64,000 bases of DNA. It comes from Vibrio gelatinilyticus (lineage in GTDB: Bacteria; Pseudomonadota; Gammaproteobacteria; Enterobacterales; Vibrionaceae). Numbering within the stretch: the stretch's first letter is position 1; every line of letters begins with the position of its first letter. This document shows, in pieces, positions 26,462-35,797 of this stretch. The stretch covers positions 62,001-126,000 of the forward strand of contig NZ_JAJNNZ010000003.1 in the NCBI RefSeq assembly GCF_022836845.1, read 5' to 3'. Made by a program: the position numbers and the translations under genes. Under the pieces are notes generated by a model. It worked only from the letters and a program-made list of their open reading frames with translations. It did not search any database and was not told where the DNA came from.

Positions 26462-28150
26462 TTATAGCGTGATCTCGGCAATAAACGCTTGATAGGGTAA
26501 TAAAGTCAGGCGGCTGAGGTCGGTGACCTTATCTGGTAAGTTACCGAGCACGTGGTAGTTAAGCTGGCCCGAGTAATGTCTTTTTTGTATCTGATCGCTG
26601 AAGTTGGCGACAATCAGTAGTGTTTTTTCCCCGAAAGAACGTAAATAGGCGTAGACATCTTTATCTTGTGGATCAAGCAAGGTGTGTTTACCGTACACGA
26701 TGATCTCGCCATATTCTTCACCTTTTCTTAGTTCCGCAAGTTGGCGGTAATAGTGATAGACAGAATCATGGTCAAGTAGCGCTTGGCTAGCATTGATATC
26801 AGTGTAGTTCGGGTTGAGCGGCAACCAAGGCTTTCCGGTCGTGAATCCGCCGTTATCGCTGCCATCCCAGTGCATCGGAACGCGTGCATGATCTCGAGAA
26901 AAATCGTTGAGAAAATCGATGGCCGTTTGTTCGCTAACACCCTTGTTGATCATTTTCTGATAGTGGAACTTTGCCATCAGGTCATTAAATTCATCAATGT
27001 GCGAAAAGTGCTTGTTAGTCATACCTAGCTCTTCTCCTTGATAAATATAAGGTGTGCCGCTCATCATGTGGAGTACGGTAGCCAACATTTTGGCGCTGAT
27101 GATTCTGTTTGGACCTGAGTCGCAACCGTAGCGAGAAACCGCTCTTGGTTGGTCATGATTACTCCAGTAAACACTGTTCCAGCCCTTTTGATATAAGTCT
27201 TCTTGCCATCGCGACATGATCTCTTTGTACTGCACAAGGTCGAAATCTTTTTTGACGGCATTATGCTCTTCTCGGTCAATGCTGACGTGTTCAAATTGAA
27301 AGATCATGCTGATCTCATTTCTATCGGGATGCGAGTAGAAGCGACCATCTAGCGTGTTGGTGAAAGGTGTCTCGCCAACGGTTAATACATCATAGTGTTT
27401 GAGTACTTTATCGTGCATTTCGCGCAGATACTGATGACAGAGCAGGTTATTAGCCCAGTGCTCCCAACCCGCGACACCGGAGTCAAAAATAGTGGCATCT
27501 GGGAAGTCCGATGGCTTGCCAATCATGTTGATAACATCCATGCGGAAACCACCTAAACCTTTTTTCAACCAAAAATGCATCATGTCATAAACCGCTTCTC
27601 TGACTTCTGGGTTGGCCCAGTTGAGATCCGGTTGCTTGTGACTAAAGATGTGCAAATAGTATTGATTGCTTGGCTCGTCGAAGGTCCAAGCTTTAGGTTC
27701 AAAAAAAGACTCCCAGTTATTGGGCTCGCTGCCACCTTGCTTTGCGTCTTTCCAGATATACCAATCTCGTTTTGGATTATCGAGACTGCTTTTTGACTCG
27801 ATGAACCACGGATGTTGGTCTGAAGTGTGATTTACAACCAAATCCATGACGATTTTAATGCCGCGCAGATCCGCTTCGTACAGAAGCTTTTCCATGTCGG
27901 TCATTGTGCCAAATTCGGGTGCTATCGAACGATAGTCGGAGATGTCGTATCCATTATCATCCATCGGAGACTTATACACTGGGCTGAGCCAAATGACGTT
28001 AGCGCCAAGCTCTTGTATATAATCAAGCTTTTCGATGATTCCGGGAATATCACCGATCCCATCACCATTTGAGTCATTAAAACTTCGCGGATAGATTTGG
28101 TAAACCACAGCGTCATGCCACCAACGCTTTTCCAGATGCTTCGTACTCAT
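26462..28150 (-). CDS. aglA: GH13 alpha-glucosidase / oligo-1,6-glucosidase
   Basis: A 562-residue cytoplasmic glycoside hydrolase. The (beta/alpha)8 barrel carries DLVVNHTSDQHPWF, the nucleophile Asp205 (GFRMDVINMIGK), the acid/base Glu260 (VGET) and the transition-state Asp333 (SNHDQPR). This is the arrangement of oligo-1,6-glucosidases, alpha-glucosidases and trehalose-6-phosphate hydrolases. With an ABC rather than a PTS transporter beside it, unphosphorylated alpha-glucosides are the likely substrate. ATG 28150 is chosen because AAGGAG lies ten bases upstream. It follows the LacI gene by 33 bp in the same direction. Confidence 0.9.
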   Translation of the reverse strand: MSTKHLEKRWWHDAVVYQIYPRSFNDSNGDGIGDIPGIIEKLDYIQELGANVIWLSPVYKSPMDDNGYDISDYRSIAPEFGTMTDMEKLLYEADLRGIKIVMDLVVNHTSDQHPWFIESKSSLDNPKRDWYIWKDAKQGGSEPNNWESFFEPKAWTFDEPSNQYYLHIFSHKQPDLNWANPEVREAVYDMMHFWLKKGLGGFRMDVINMIGKPSDFPDATIFDSGVAGWEHWANNLLCHQYLREMHDKVLKHYDVLTVGETPFTNTLDGRFYSHPDRNEISMIFQFEHVSIDREEHNAVKKDFDLVQYKEIMSRWQEDLYQKGWNSVYWSNHDQPRAVSRYGCDSGPNRIISAKMLATVLHMMSGTPYIYQGEELGMTNKHFSHIDEFNDLMAKFHYQKMINKGVSEQTAIDFLNDFSRDHARVPMHWDGSDNGGFTTGKPWLPLNPNYTDINASQALLDHDSVYHYYRQLAELRKGEEYGEIIVYGKHTLLDPQDKDVYAYLRSFGEKTLLIVANFSDQIQKRHYSGQLNYHVLGNLPDKVTDLSRLTLLPYQAFIAEITL

Positions 28151-28183
28151 GAATGAAATTCTCCTTAGCAAGTGAGATCACGA

Positions 28184-29224
28184 TTAACTGCTGGATCGAA
28201 TTATAAGTTGAGTGTCCAGCTCGATAGATTCGTAGGGAATTTGACCAAGCGCCATGCGAGCGGCAACCTGGCCTTTTTGGAAAATAGGCTGTTCGACAGT
28301 GGTCAACCCGGCTTCCTGAGATTTGGGGATACCGTCGAAACCGACAATCTTGAGTGAATTCGACAGTTCGATATTAAGCTCGTGAGCGACCTCCATCGCG
28401 GCTAACGCTATTTTGTCACTCATGCACAATAGTACATCGACTTTTTTAGGGGCTGTTAAAGCCCCACGCAACATGGTTTTTAATGTACTGACATCAAGGT
28501 CATGTATTTGCCACACATTGTCTGGGTTAAGGGGAATATCACGTTCCTTTAGAGCTTGCACGTAGCCATCAAAACGACAACGAGAAATCGACTCGTTGCA
28601 GTTGTATAAGTTATCCATGTTGGCGAGGGACAAAGACGCAGAAGGCTCTAACCTTAGACCAAGAATCAGTACGTTATCGTGTTTTGATTCAATTGCGTGC
28701 ATCGCGATGTCGTAACTGGCTCGTTGATTATCAATGTTGATCGATGGGCAGTCATCGAGTAGGAAATCGACGGTAACAATCGGTTTATGCTGACGTTGAA
28801 TAAATTCGATGACACTGGAATCTGCGGGCTTACCGTAGACAATAAAACTGTCTGGAATACTTTCAACCTGAGTGTTTTGGTAGTTCTCTTTATTAGAGGG
28901 AAGCAGCAACATATTGACGTGCGCTTCATCTAGGGTATCTGAAATGCCACCCAAAAATAGAGTCGCAACCGGGTCGGTAAAACTGTAGGCAAGGCAATCT
29001 GCCAATAAAACGCCAATAACACCTGTTTTTCCTGTACGTAAACTGCGCGCGGTGATGCTCGGTCCACTATAACCAAGCATTTCACATTCAGCTAAGATCT
29101 TTTCCCTGAGTGATTTTGATAGTTGAGTAGGGCGATTAAAGGCGTTAGAAACGGTGGCCGTTGAGACACCAAGGTGTGCGGCAACGGTCTTAAGTGTTGG
29201 CTTTTTACGCACTTGAATCACCAT
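28184..29224 (-). CDS. aglR: LacI-family repressor of the alpha-glucoside locus
   Basis: A 346-residue regulator. The N-terminal helix-turn-helix (LKTVAAHLGVSTATVSNAFN, residues 11-30) and hinge (ARSLRTGKTGVIGVLL) are followed by a periplasmic-binding-protein-like sugar domain (LLCMSDKIALAAMEVAHEL; IVGFDGIPKSQEAGLTTVEQP). It probably represses both its own aglRA unit and the divergent aglEFGK unit until an alpha-glucoside binds. The ATG follows AGGGAG. Two candidate operators lie in the 313-bp divergent region. The target assignment is from gene arrangement. Confidence 0.9.
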   Translation of the reverse strand: MVIQVRKKPTLKTVAAHLGVSTATVSNAFNRPTQLSKSLREKILAECEMLGYSGPSITARSLRTGKTGVIGVLLADCLAYSFTDPVATLFLGGISDTLDEAHVNMLLLPSNKENYQNTQVESIPDSFIVYGKPADSSVIEFIQRQHKPIVTVDFLLDDCPSINIDNQRASYDIAMHAIESKHDNVLILGLRLEPSASLSLANMDNLYNCNESISRCRFDGYVQALKERDIPLNPDNVWQIHDLDVSTLKTMLRGALTAPKKVDVLLCMSDKIALAAMEVAHELNIELSNSLKIVGFDGIPKSQEAGLTTVEQPIFQKGQVAARMALGQIPYESIELDTQLIIRSSS

Positions 29225-29283
29225 GGTTTACTCCCTTAGAGAACGACAATATCGATCAGCGTAAGCAATATATCCAATAGAGT

Positions 29284-29297
29284 CTAAATCGTTTAAG
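29284..29297. promoter_or_regulatory. Candidate LacI-type operator, left
   Basis: CTAAATCGTTTAAG matches its own reverse complement at 10 of 14 positions and has the central CG of LacI-family sites. It shares CGTTTAAG with the site at 29449. Confidence 0.45.
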
Positions 29298-29448
29298 TAA
29301 AAACGCGAATGGTTGTTTAATGTACATATGTATTGTTTGATGACGGTCACTTTGTTGTTAATGAAAATGGGGAAAATTTGATCTAAAACACAAGGGTTGG
29401 ATGAAATTTGAGCGAAATTTCATTTTTCAATTAAGGTGGTTATAAGGG

Positions 29449-29462
29449 CTTAACCGTTTAAG
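29449..29462. promoter_or_regulatory. Candidate LacI-type operator, right
   Basis: CTTAACCGTTTAAG is a 14-bp near-palindrome (12 of 14 positions) with central CG. It lies 76 bp before the aglE start and next to a possible -10 box, a good place for repression. Confidence 0.6.
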
Positions 29463-29537
29463 TGTGGTTCATAATACGCAAGCCTTGAACACAATAATAA
29501 ATGACACAAAGTATCTAAATACATGGAGTCTATACCG

Positions 29538-30890
29538 ATGAAAACCTCCCTACTTTCTGGTGCTGTTGCGCTGGCTATATCCACATCTACTGCTTTTGCT
29601 GCTGATTTGAAATACACCCCCGGTGATGATGACCGGTTCAATTGGCAAAGCTATGAAGAACTAAAGAACATGGATCTTAAAGGTGAAACTGTCACGATCT
29701 TTGGTCCCTGGTTAACCGAAGATAAAGAGCTGATTGAAAGCGTTATCGCTTACTTCGAAGCTGCGACAGGAGCGACCGTGAACTATTCTGGCTCAGACTC
29801 CTTCGAGCAGCAAATTGCGATTGATGTCCAAGCTGGTAGTGCACCAAACATTGCTATCTTCCCACAACCGGGTCTTGCTGCTGATCTCGCATCAAAAGGT
29901 TTCCTAACCCCGTTAGATCCAAAGATGGGTGAATGGGTAAATGACAACTACGCTGCTGGTTCATCTTGGGTGGATTTAGGGACTTTTGCTGGTAAAGATG
30001 GCAAAGATGCACTTTATGGTTTCTTCTATAAAGTCGATTTGAAGTCGTTGGTTTGGTATATACCAGAAAACTTCGAAGATGCAGGTTATGAAGTGCCAGA
30101 ATCGATGGAAGAGCTTAAAGCTCTGACAGAACAAATCGTCAAAGACGGCGAAACACCTTGGTGTGTTGGCCTGGGTTCGGGCGGAGCAACGGGCTGGCCT
30201 GCGACCGACTGGGTTGAAGATATGATGTTGCGAACACAGTCTCCAGCAGACTACGATAAGTGGACGACCAACGAGCTTAAATTTAACGATCCGAAAGTGG
30301 TTGGAGCCATCGATGAGTTTGGTTGGTTTGTCGGTAACGACAAATTTGTAGATGGCGGTTCGCGCGCGGTTGCCGCGACGGATTTCCGTGATTCGCCAAA
30401 AGGTATGTTTACATCGCCAGTGAAGTGTTACATGCATCGACAAGCGTCGTTTATTCCAAGCTTCTTTCCTGATGGCACTGAACTAGGTGAAGATGTCGAC
30501 TTTTTCTACTTCCCAGCTTACGAGTCTAAAGATTTAGGTAAACCCGTTCTGGGTGCGGGCACCATGTGGAGCATTACTAAAGACTCTGAGGCCGCACGCG
30601 CATTTATGGAGTTCCTTCAGTCACCGATTGCTCACGAAATTTGGATGGCGCAATCAGGCTTCTTGACGCCACACAAAGGTGCAAATGTGGCTGCGTACGG
30701 TAATGATACACTGAAGAAACAAGGAGAAATCTTGCTTCAAGCAACAACATTCCGTTTTGATGGTTCTGATTTAATGCCGGGTAAAATTGGCGCAGGCGCA
30801 TTTTGGACAGGAATGGTTGACTACAGTGGTGGAAAACCGGCTCAAGATGTCGCAGATGACATTCAAAAAACTTGGGACGCTCTAAAGTAA
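29538..30890 (+). CDS. aglE: Alpha-glucoside ABC transporter, substrate-binding protein
   Basis: A 450-residue periplasmic solute-binding protein. It has a signal peptide (MKTSLLSGAVALAISTSTAFA, cleavage near residue 22) and no lipobox. The mature part has the extracellular-solute-binding fold: GETVTIFGPW, then APNIAIFPQPG, and later GTMWSITKDSEAARAFMEFL. The pattern fits AglE-type binding proteins for trehalose, maltose and sucrose. ATG 29538 follows GGAG by nine bases. It is the first gene of the transport operon, followed by hairpins that may keep its expression above that of the permeases. Confidence 0.87.
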   Translation: MKTSLLSGAVALAISTSTAFAADLKYTPGDDDRFNWQSYEELKNMDLKGETVTIFGPWLTEDKELIESVIAYFEAATGATVNYSGSDSFEQQIAIDVQAGSAPNIAIFPQPGLAADLASKGFLTPLDPKMGEWVNDNYAAGSSWVDLGTFAGKDGKDALYGFFYKVDLKSLVWYIPENFEDAGYEVPESMEELKALTEQIVKDGETPWCVGLGSGGATGWPATDWVEDMMLRTQSPADYDKWTTNELKFNDPKVVGAIDEFGWFVGNDKFVDGGSRAVAATDFRDSPKGMFTSPVKCYMHRQASFIPSFFPDGTELGEDVDFFYFPAYESKDLGKPVLGAGTMWSITKDSEAARAFMEFLQSPIAHEIWMAQSGFLTPHKGANVAAYGNDTLKKQGEILLQATTFRFDGSDLMPGKIGAGAFWTGMVDYSGGKPAQDVADDIQKTWDALK

Positions 30891-30909
30891 CAAGTAAGTA
30901 GTACCTATG

Positions 30910-30946
30910 CTGGTGTCGTGATTGGTTATACTGATTACGATACCAG
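30910..30946 (+). other. Intercistronic hairpin 1, aglE-aglF
   Basis: CTGGTGTCGT (30910-30919) pairs with ACGATACCAG (30937-30946), ten pairs including one G-T, without a T run. It probably protects the 3' end of the aglE message. Confidence 0.6.
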
Positions 30947-30950
30947 TAGT

Positions 30951-30976
30951 GCGCTCAGCCTACTTTTGTTGAGCGC
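30951..30976 (+). terminator. Intercistronic hairpin 2, possible attenuator
   Basis: GCGCTCA/TGAGCGC, a perfect 7-bp stem, is followed by TTGTTCTT. It lies four bases after hairpin 1 and could act as a partial terminator between the binding protein and the permeases. Confidence 0.5.
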
Positions 30977-30997
30977 TTGTTCTTGAGCGAGGTAGTC

Positions 30998-32008
30998 ATG
31001 GAACAACTTTATTCCTCTTTATTTATTATGGTGTTAGGTGTAGCAGGTTGTGTGTTGTATTTCGTCGGCACTAATTGGTTACTGACCGTCATATTCCCAA
31101 CTCGCAATGTCTCGAATATGAAGATGGCGCAAAACCTGCGTCGTGCCGCTTCAATTCGCCCCTGGCTGTTTTTAGGCCCGGCACTGACTTTTCTTGGTCT
31201 GTATTTGGTCTATCCAGTATTCGAATCCTTTATGCTCTCTTTACATGATCGCAACGGCGATAAATTTGTCGGTCTTAGCAACTATCTATGGTTGTTTAAC
31301 GATCCAGAATTCAGAGAGTCTCTATTTAACAACCTATTGTGGCTGTTGGTTGTTCCTGCGGCGTCAACGTTTTTTGGACTTGTGATAGCAGCGATTACCG
31401 ACAAGGTGAGCTGGGGAAATATCGCCAAAAGTCTCATCTTCATGCCAATGGCCATCTCGTTTATCGGTGCCTCTATCATTTGGAAGTTTGTTTACGATTA
31501 TCGCGCTCCGGGCTCGGAGCAGATTGGGTTACTTAATGCGGTAGTTGAATACTTTGGTGGTAGTGCACAAGCCTGGATCACCATCCCATTTTGGAACAAC
31601 TTCTTTTTGATGGTCATCCTAATTTGGATTCAGACGGGTTTTGCGATGGTGATCCTTTCTGCCGCACTTCGTGGTATTCCTGAAGAAACTGTCGAAGCGG
31701 CGGTACTCGACGGTGCAAGCGGTGTGCAAATCTTCTTTAAGATATTGATCCCTCAAATATGGGGCACTATCGCTGTGGTTTGGACCACGATAACCATTTT
31801 GGTTCTCAAGGTATTCGATATCGTATTGGCGATGACGAACGGTCAGTGGAGCTCGCAAGTGCTTGCCAATATGATGTTCGATTGGATGTTCCGTGGTGGT
31901 GGTGATTTTGGTCGAGGGGCGGCAATTGCCGTCATTATCATGGTTGCGGTTATTCCCGTGATGGTTTGGAACATGCGCCAAGCTAGCGCTCAGATGGAAG
32001 ATCGATAA
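30998..32008 (+). CDS. aglF: Alpha-glucoside ABC transporter permease AglF
   Basis: A 336-residue inner-membrane permease (MalF type) with about seven or eight helices. The ABC-permease coupling loop is visible as EAAVLDGASGVQIFFKILIPQIW (residues about 235-257). An N-terminal anchor helix precedes the core. ATG 30998 is chosen because GAGG lies just upstream. The stop codon overlaps the start of the next gene by one base (TAATG), so the two permeases are translationally coupled. Confidence 0.88.
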   Translation: MEQLYSSLFIMVLGVAGCVLYFVGTNWLLTVIFPTRNVSNMKMAQNLRRAASIRPWLFLGPALTFLGLYLVYPVFESFMLSLHDRNGDKFVGLSNYLWLFNDPEFRESLFNNLLWLLVVPAASTFFGLVIAAITDKVSWGNIAKSLIFMPMAISFIGASIIWKFVYDYRAPGSEQIGLLNAVVEYFGGSAQAWITIPFWNNFFLMVILIWIQTGFAMVILSAALRGIPEETVEAAVLDGASGVQIFFKILIPQIWGTIAVVWTTITILVLKVFDIVLAMTNGQWSSQVLANMMFDWMFRGGGDFGRGAAIAVIIMVAVIPVMVWNMRQASAQMEDR

Positions 32009-33207
32009 TGGCGACGACACAGCATAATAACTCAGTTTCAGATGAGCGCAGCGCCAAGTTTAGTATGAGCAAACTTCGTCGCTCGCCACTCACTATATTG
32101 GTACACCTCTCTGTGCTTTTGATTGTCATTCTTTGGACCCTACCAACTGCGGGCTTGTTTATCTCTTCATTTAGAGATAAAGACCAGTTGGCCTTATCGG
32201 GATGGTGGACATCTTTGACCGCGTCAGAGCAAAACCTTGTTGCTAGAACCGAGGGTCCGGATAAACAGAAGCAAGAGGGTGATGTTTATGTGTTATCGGG
32301 AAAACTGCTTGTCGATGGTAAACCGGCCGATGTTAAAGCGTTTGGATTCTCATCACGAGAACCCACTCAATATGAGCCGGGTGAAAAGGCGAAAATGAAA
32401 GAAGGTACGACGTTAACCGTCACAGAGACGGGTGAATATCGCATGGCCTCAACAGAGCCATTTACCGGTAAGCGTGGAAAGCGTGTGTTTTATACCGCGG
32501 TGGTGCCGCCAAAGTTTGGTTTAGATAATTATAAAGAAGTGTTAACCGCGGAGGGCATCGGTCGCTCGTTCATCAACTCACTGACAGTAACTATACCAGC
32601 GACCGTGATCCCTATATTAATTGCGGCCTATGCGGCTTACGCATTGTCATGGATGAAAATGCCGGGAAGAAATTTGCTGATCGCCATGGTCGTCGGTTTG
32701 CTGGTTGTTCCTTTGCAAATGTCACTGATTCCATTGTTAAGGCTATACAACGATATTGGCGCTTTCTTTGGGGTGGGAGCGAAAACCTATCTGGGGATCT
32801 GGCTTGCGCATACAGGCTTTGGATTGCCCCTCGCGATTTATCTGTTACGAAACTATATCTCAAGTCTACCAAGAGAAATCATTGAATCGGCAAAAGTAGA
32901 TGGCGCGACAGACTTCGAGGTATTCATGCGTATTGTATTGCCATTATCTTTCCCAGCGTTGGCATCATTTGGCATCTTCCAATTCCTTTGGGTGTGGAAC
33001 GATCTACTCGTGGCGACGGTATTTTTGGGTACAGGAGAAGAGCACATGGTATTGACTGCACGTCTTCGTGAAATGCTAGGTTCAAGAGGGGGGAACTGGG
33101 AGATTTTGACCGCGTCGGCCTTTGTTTCGATTGCAGTACCATTGATGGTGTTCTTTACCTTACAACGCTATTTAGTGCGTGGGCTTCTTTCTGGTTCTGT
33201 GAAATAG
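32008..33207 (+). CDS. aglG: Alpha-glucoside ABC transporter permease AglG, with periplasmic insert
   Basis: A 399-residue MalG-type permease. Helix 1 lies at about residues 29-53. An extracytoplasmic insert of roughly 115 residues follows (about 55-170), rich in charged residues and beta-prone (GDVYVLSGKLLVDGKPADVK). The usual permease core comes after it, with the coupling loop ESAKVDGATDFEVFMRIVLP near residue 292. Plain MalG proteins are about 290 residues; AglG and GgtD relatives share such an insert. It starts on the last base of aglF. Confidence 0.87.
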   Translation: MATTQHNNSVSDERSAKFSMSKLRRSPLTILVHLSVLLIVILWTLPTAGLFISSFRDKDQLALSGWWTSLTASEQNLVARTEGPDKQKQEGDVYVLSGKLLVDGKPADVKAFGFSSREPTQYEPGEKAKMKEGTTLTVTETGEYRMASTEPFTGKRGKRVFYTAVVPPKFGLDNYKEVLTAEGIGRSFINSLTVTIPATVIPILIAAYAAYALSWMKMPGRNLLIAMVVGLLVVPLQMSLIPLLRLYNDIGAFFGVGAKTYLGIWLAHTGFGLPLAIYLLRNYISSLPREIIESAKVDGATDFEVFMRIVLPLSFPALASFGIFQFLWVWNDLLVATVFLGTGEEHMVLTARLREMLGSRGGNWEILTASAFVSIAVPLMVFFTLQRYLVRGLLSGSVK

Positions 33208-33240
33208 CAGCGACTGGTTCAACGGTGAGATTGATTGAAA

Positions 33241-34332
33241 ATGACAGGATTATCTTTAACAAATGTAAAAAAATCATACGGTGACACTCAGGTACTGCAC
33301 GGCATTGATCTGGATATCGATCAGGGTGAATTTATCGTATTCGTTGGCCCATCAGGCTGTGGTAAATCAACACTACTGCGTATGATCGCGGGCCTTGAAG
33401 ATATATCTTCTGGTGAATTGCGAATTGAAGATGCGCGCGTCAATGAACTGCCAGCGGCGATGCGTGGGATTGCGATGGTGTTTCAAACTTACGCTTTATA
33501 CCCGCATATGACGGTGTACGACAATATGGCATTTGCCATGCGGATCGCGAAAGAATCCAAAGAAGCAATCCACAGTCGAGTCATGGAAGCGGCACAAATG
33601 CTTCAGTTAGAACCGTACCTTGATCGATTACCAAAGGCGCTTTCTGGAGGACAAAGGCAGCGCGTTGCGATTGGTCGTGCCATTGTCAGACAGCCTAAAG
33701 TGTTCTTGTTTGATGAACCATTATCAAATCTGGATGCTGCGCTTAGGGTACAAACTCGAATAGAAATCGCCAATCTAAAAGAAGAATTGACGCAAACCAC
33801 CATGATCTATGTGACGCATGATCAGGTTGAGGCGATGACGTTAGCCGATCGGATCGTGGTGTTATCGGCAGGGCGCATTGAGCAAGTCGGCACGCCCCTA
33901 GAATTGTATACCAATCCAGCTAATGTGTTTGTGGCTCAGTTTATTGGATCTCCAGCTATGAACCTTAGCAGTGCGATCTTAGATACTGCGGGTGAAACAA
34001 CTCGTGTACGAGCTGAGAGTGGTCAAGAAGTTGATCTGCCAATCGTCTCATCAAGTGCTCTGCAAGGAAGTGCGTTGCAGCTAGGTGTTCGCCCAGAGGA
34101 CTACTTGATTGCAGAGGCGCAAGAGGCACTGTTGTCGGGTAAAGTTCAATTCGTTGAATCGCTAGGCGAAGTGACGTTATTGCATATTGAAGTAGAGGGA
34201 CACAAAGATCCCGTGGTTGCAAAGCTGCCAGGGATTATCGATTTACACAAAGGTGAGGAAATTCATCTCAAAGCCGAGCCTGAAAAAATTCATCTCTTTG
34301 ATGAAGAAGGGGTCTCTCTCAAGTACTTATAG
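33241..34332 (+). CDS. aglK: Sugar ABC transporter ATPase (MalK/UgpC family)
   Basis: A 363-residue ATPase that powers the AglFG channel. Walker A GPSGCGKS (36-43), the Q loop FQTYALYPHM, the signature LSGGQRQRVAIGRA, Walker B VFLFDEPLSNLDA and the switch His (YVTHDQVEAM) are all intact. The C-terminal 130 residues form the regulatory TOBE-type domain. I prefer ATG 33241; a TTG two codons earlier is closer to GGTGAG and cannot be excluded. It is the last gene of the operon, followed by a terminator. Confidence 0.92.
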   Translation: MTGLSLTNVKKSYGDTQVLHGIDLDIDQGEFIVFVGPSGCGKSTLLRMIAGLEDISSGELRIEDARVNELPAAMRGIAMVFQTYALYPHMTVYDNMAFAMRIAKESKEAIHSRVMEAAQMLQLEPYLDRLPKALSGGQRQRVAIGRAIVRQPKVFLFDEPLSNLDAALRVQTRIEIANLKEELTQTTMIYVTHDQVEAMTLADRIVVLSAGRIEQVGTPLELYTNPANVFVAQFIGSPAMNLSSAILDTAGETTRVRAESGQEVDLPIVSSSALQGSALQLGVRPEDYLIAEAQEALLSGKVQFVESLGEVTLLHIEVEGHKDPVVAKLPGIIDLHKGEEIHLKAEPEKIHLFDEEGVSLKYL

Positions 34333-34377
34333 TGTGTTGATGCCTATGAGCTAGGAAGCTCATTAGAAAATCCTCTA

Positions 34378-34418
34378 AAACCCTCTTTATATTGGATAAT
34401 GTAAGAGGGTTTCTTTTT
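34378..34418 (+). terminator. Terminator of aglEFGK
   Basis: AAACCCTCTT pairs with AAGAGGGTTT across a 15-base loop and is followed by CTTTTT. Confidence 0.8.
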
Positions 34419-34436
34419 GCCCGAAAAGATAACGGG

Positions 34437-35543
34437 TTAGGATTGCGTAGGGGCTTGTGTTTCTAGCCCGAAAGGTAACCTTCGATACAGTGCGGGTGTT
34501 TTGGCTACATTTGGGCCTTGATTTGGCTGCTTCCAATCGAGCAACATGATCGCTAACACGTTGCGATGTTCACCATAAGCAAAATCAAAATCACCAGATA
34601 CTGAAGGGATCATGCCGTATTTGCGGTCTATAGCATTTCTAATCACCTCCTGACTGCGCTTGACCACAGGGTCATCTTCCAGCCCGGCGAGTAGAAAAGT
34701 TAAGCCAACCTCAGCAATCACGTCTTCTTTGGTGTACTTAACAATGTCGTCAATGTGTGTGCGAAAGTAGTCGTAGATCCATTGATGATCGCTTTCTTTT
34801 ATCGTTTTTTGATAGTAACCAGAATCAGCCAGTATGATATGAGTCATACCGTATAACTTGTTCGAGAACTGCTGGGTGGAAAGTCGGTAATCTTCGCGTT
34901 CGGGGTATGCCTCTTGAAAGGCTTGCGTAAATTCTGAGACTAAATCTTCCTCACCAATTTGTTTTAGCCAATACGCCTGGTTTGCCAGTTGGGCTGCCCA
35001 AGCTTTGATCATAGTTTTATCGGTAAGCACAGTTTTGAAGTCGTAAGTGTTTAACACTTCGCGTAAAGCAGCATCTTTTTTATGTTTTAGGCCGTATTCA
35101 TTCAGTCTGGCTACATAGCGCAGTAGATCAAGTCCCATAAAGAAGTATTTAGGGTCGTGTTTGGTAGCGGCATGGCGTCGCCGGCTGCGCTCGTCTCGCG
35201 CTTTACTATATCCATCTAGGCGCTTCATTGAGTAGGCCAAAATTGCTTTTTCATCGTCTATTAATGACGATAGGTGATTGAGTTGGCTGGCGATATACGC
35301 CATGTCTGTCCAGATAGCGAAATGATATTTTGGATCTTGGGTTTGGCGAAACATGCGAAGACCAAAGTGGCCCGTCTTATACGGCGACAATGTGTAAAGA
35401 CGAGACTCATACGTTTCTTTTACCGTCTCTGCTGCGACGTAGTTTTGAGGTGTGGATTTTGAGCGGGTTAACTCAACCACACCAGCACCAGTTATTAGCA
35501 ATATACTTGCAGCTATGCCTATCATTCCCTTGCGGACACGCAT
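34437..35543 (-). CDS. DUF3541-like exported or membrane-anchored protein
   Basis: A 368-residue protein with an N-terminal basic patch and hydrophobic helix (residues about 7-25), which may be an uncleaved anchor or a signal peptide. The rest is helical and rich in Tyr and charged residues (SLIDDEKAILAYSMKRLDGY; DVIAEVGLTFLLAGLEDDP). It resembles the DUF3541 family of vibrios, whose function is unknown. ATG 35543 is preferred over one 12 codons earlier because AAGGT is six bases upstream. It converges on the agl operon. Confidence 0.65.
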   Translation of the reverse strand: MRVRKGMIGIAASILLITGAGVVELTRSKSTPQNYVAAETVKETYESRLYTLSPYKTGHFGLRMFRQTQDPKYHFAIWTDMAYIASQLNHLSSLIDDEKAILAYSMKRLDGYSKARDERSRRRHAATKHDPKYFFMGLDLLRYVARLNEYGLKHKKDAALREVLNTYDFKTVLTDKTMIKAWAAQLANQAYWLKQIGEEDLVSEFTQAFQEAYPEREDYRLSTQQFSNKLYGMTHIILADSGYYQKTIKESDHQWIYDYFRTHIDDIVKYTKEDVIAEVGLTFLLAGLEDDPVVKRSQEVIRNAIDRKYGMIPSVSGDFDFAYGEHRNVLAIMLLDWKQPNQGPNVAKTPALYRRLPFGLETQAPTQS

Positions 35544-35797
35544 GTCTATACCTTGATGATTATTTAGAAAATAATCCATTATTAATTATTATTGATGGGT
35601 GTTTGTTATGCGTGAGTAAACTTTATTGATGAGTGTTATGGTTGTGTTAGGTGTTTATATCCTGGATGAGAACTGGGGCATAATATTAACATAAACCGCC
35701 TTGATAATAGTGAGTAAACTGGCTAGTTTTTAATTGTGCTAGGTTATTAAATGAAAGCCAAGCATAGTAGGAAAGTATAGTTATATGGAGATAAACT

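Larger units (their letters stand above)
29225..29537. promoter_or_regulatory. Divergent control region of aglRA and aglEFGK
   Basis: A 313-bp AT-rich region holding promoters for both directions and two CG-centred palindromes listed separately. A TATAAG at 29441-29446 is a possible -10 box for aglE, directly beside the right operator. I could not fix -35 boxes with confidence. Confidence 0.55.
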
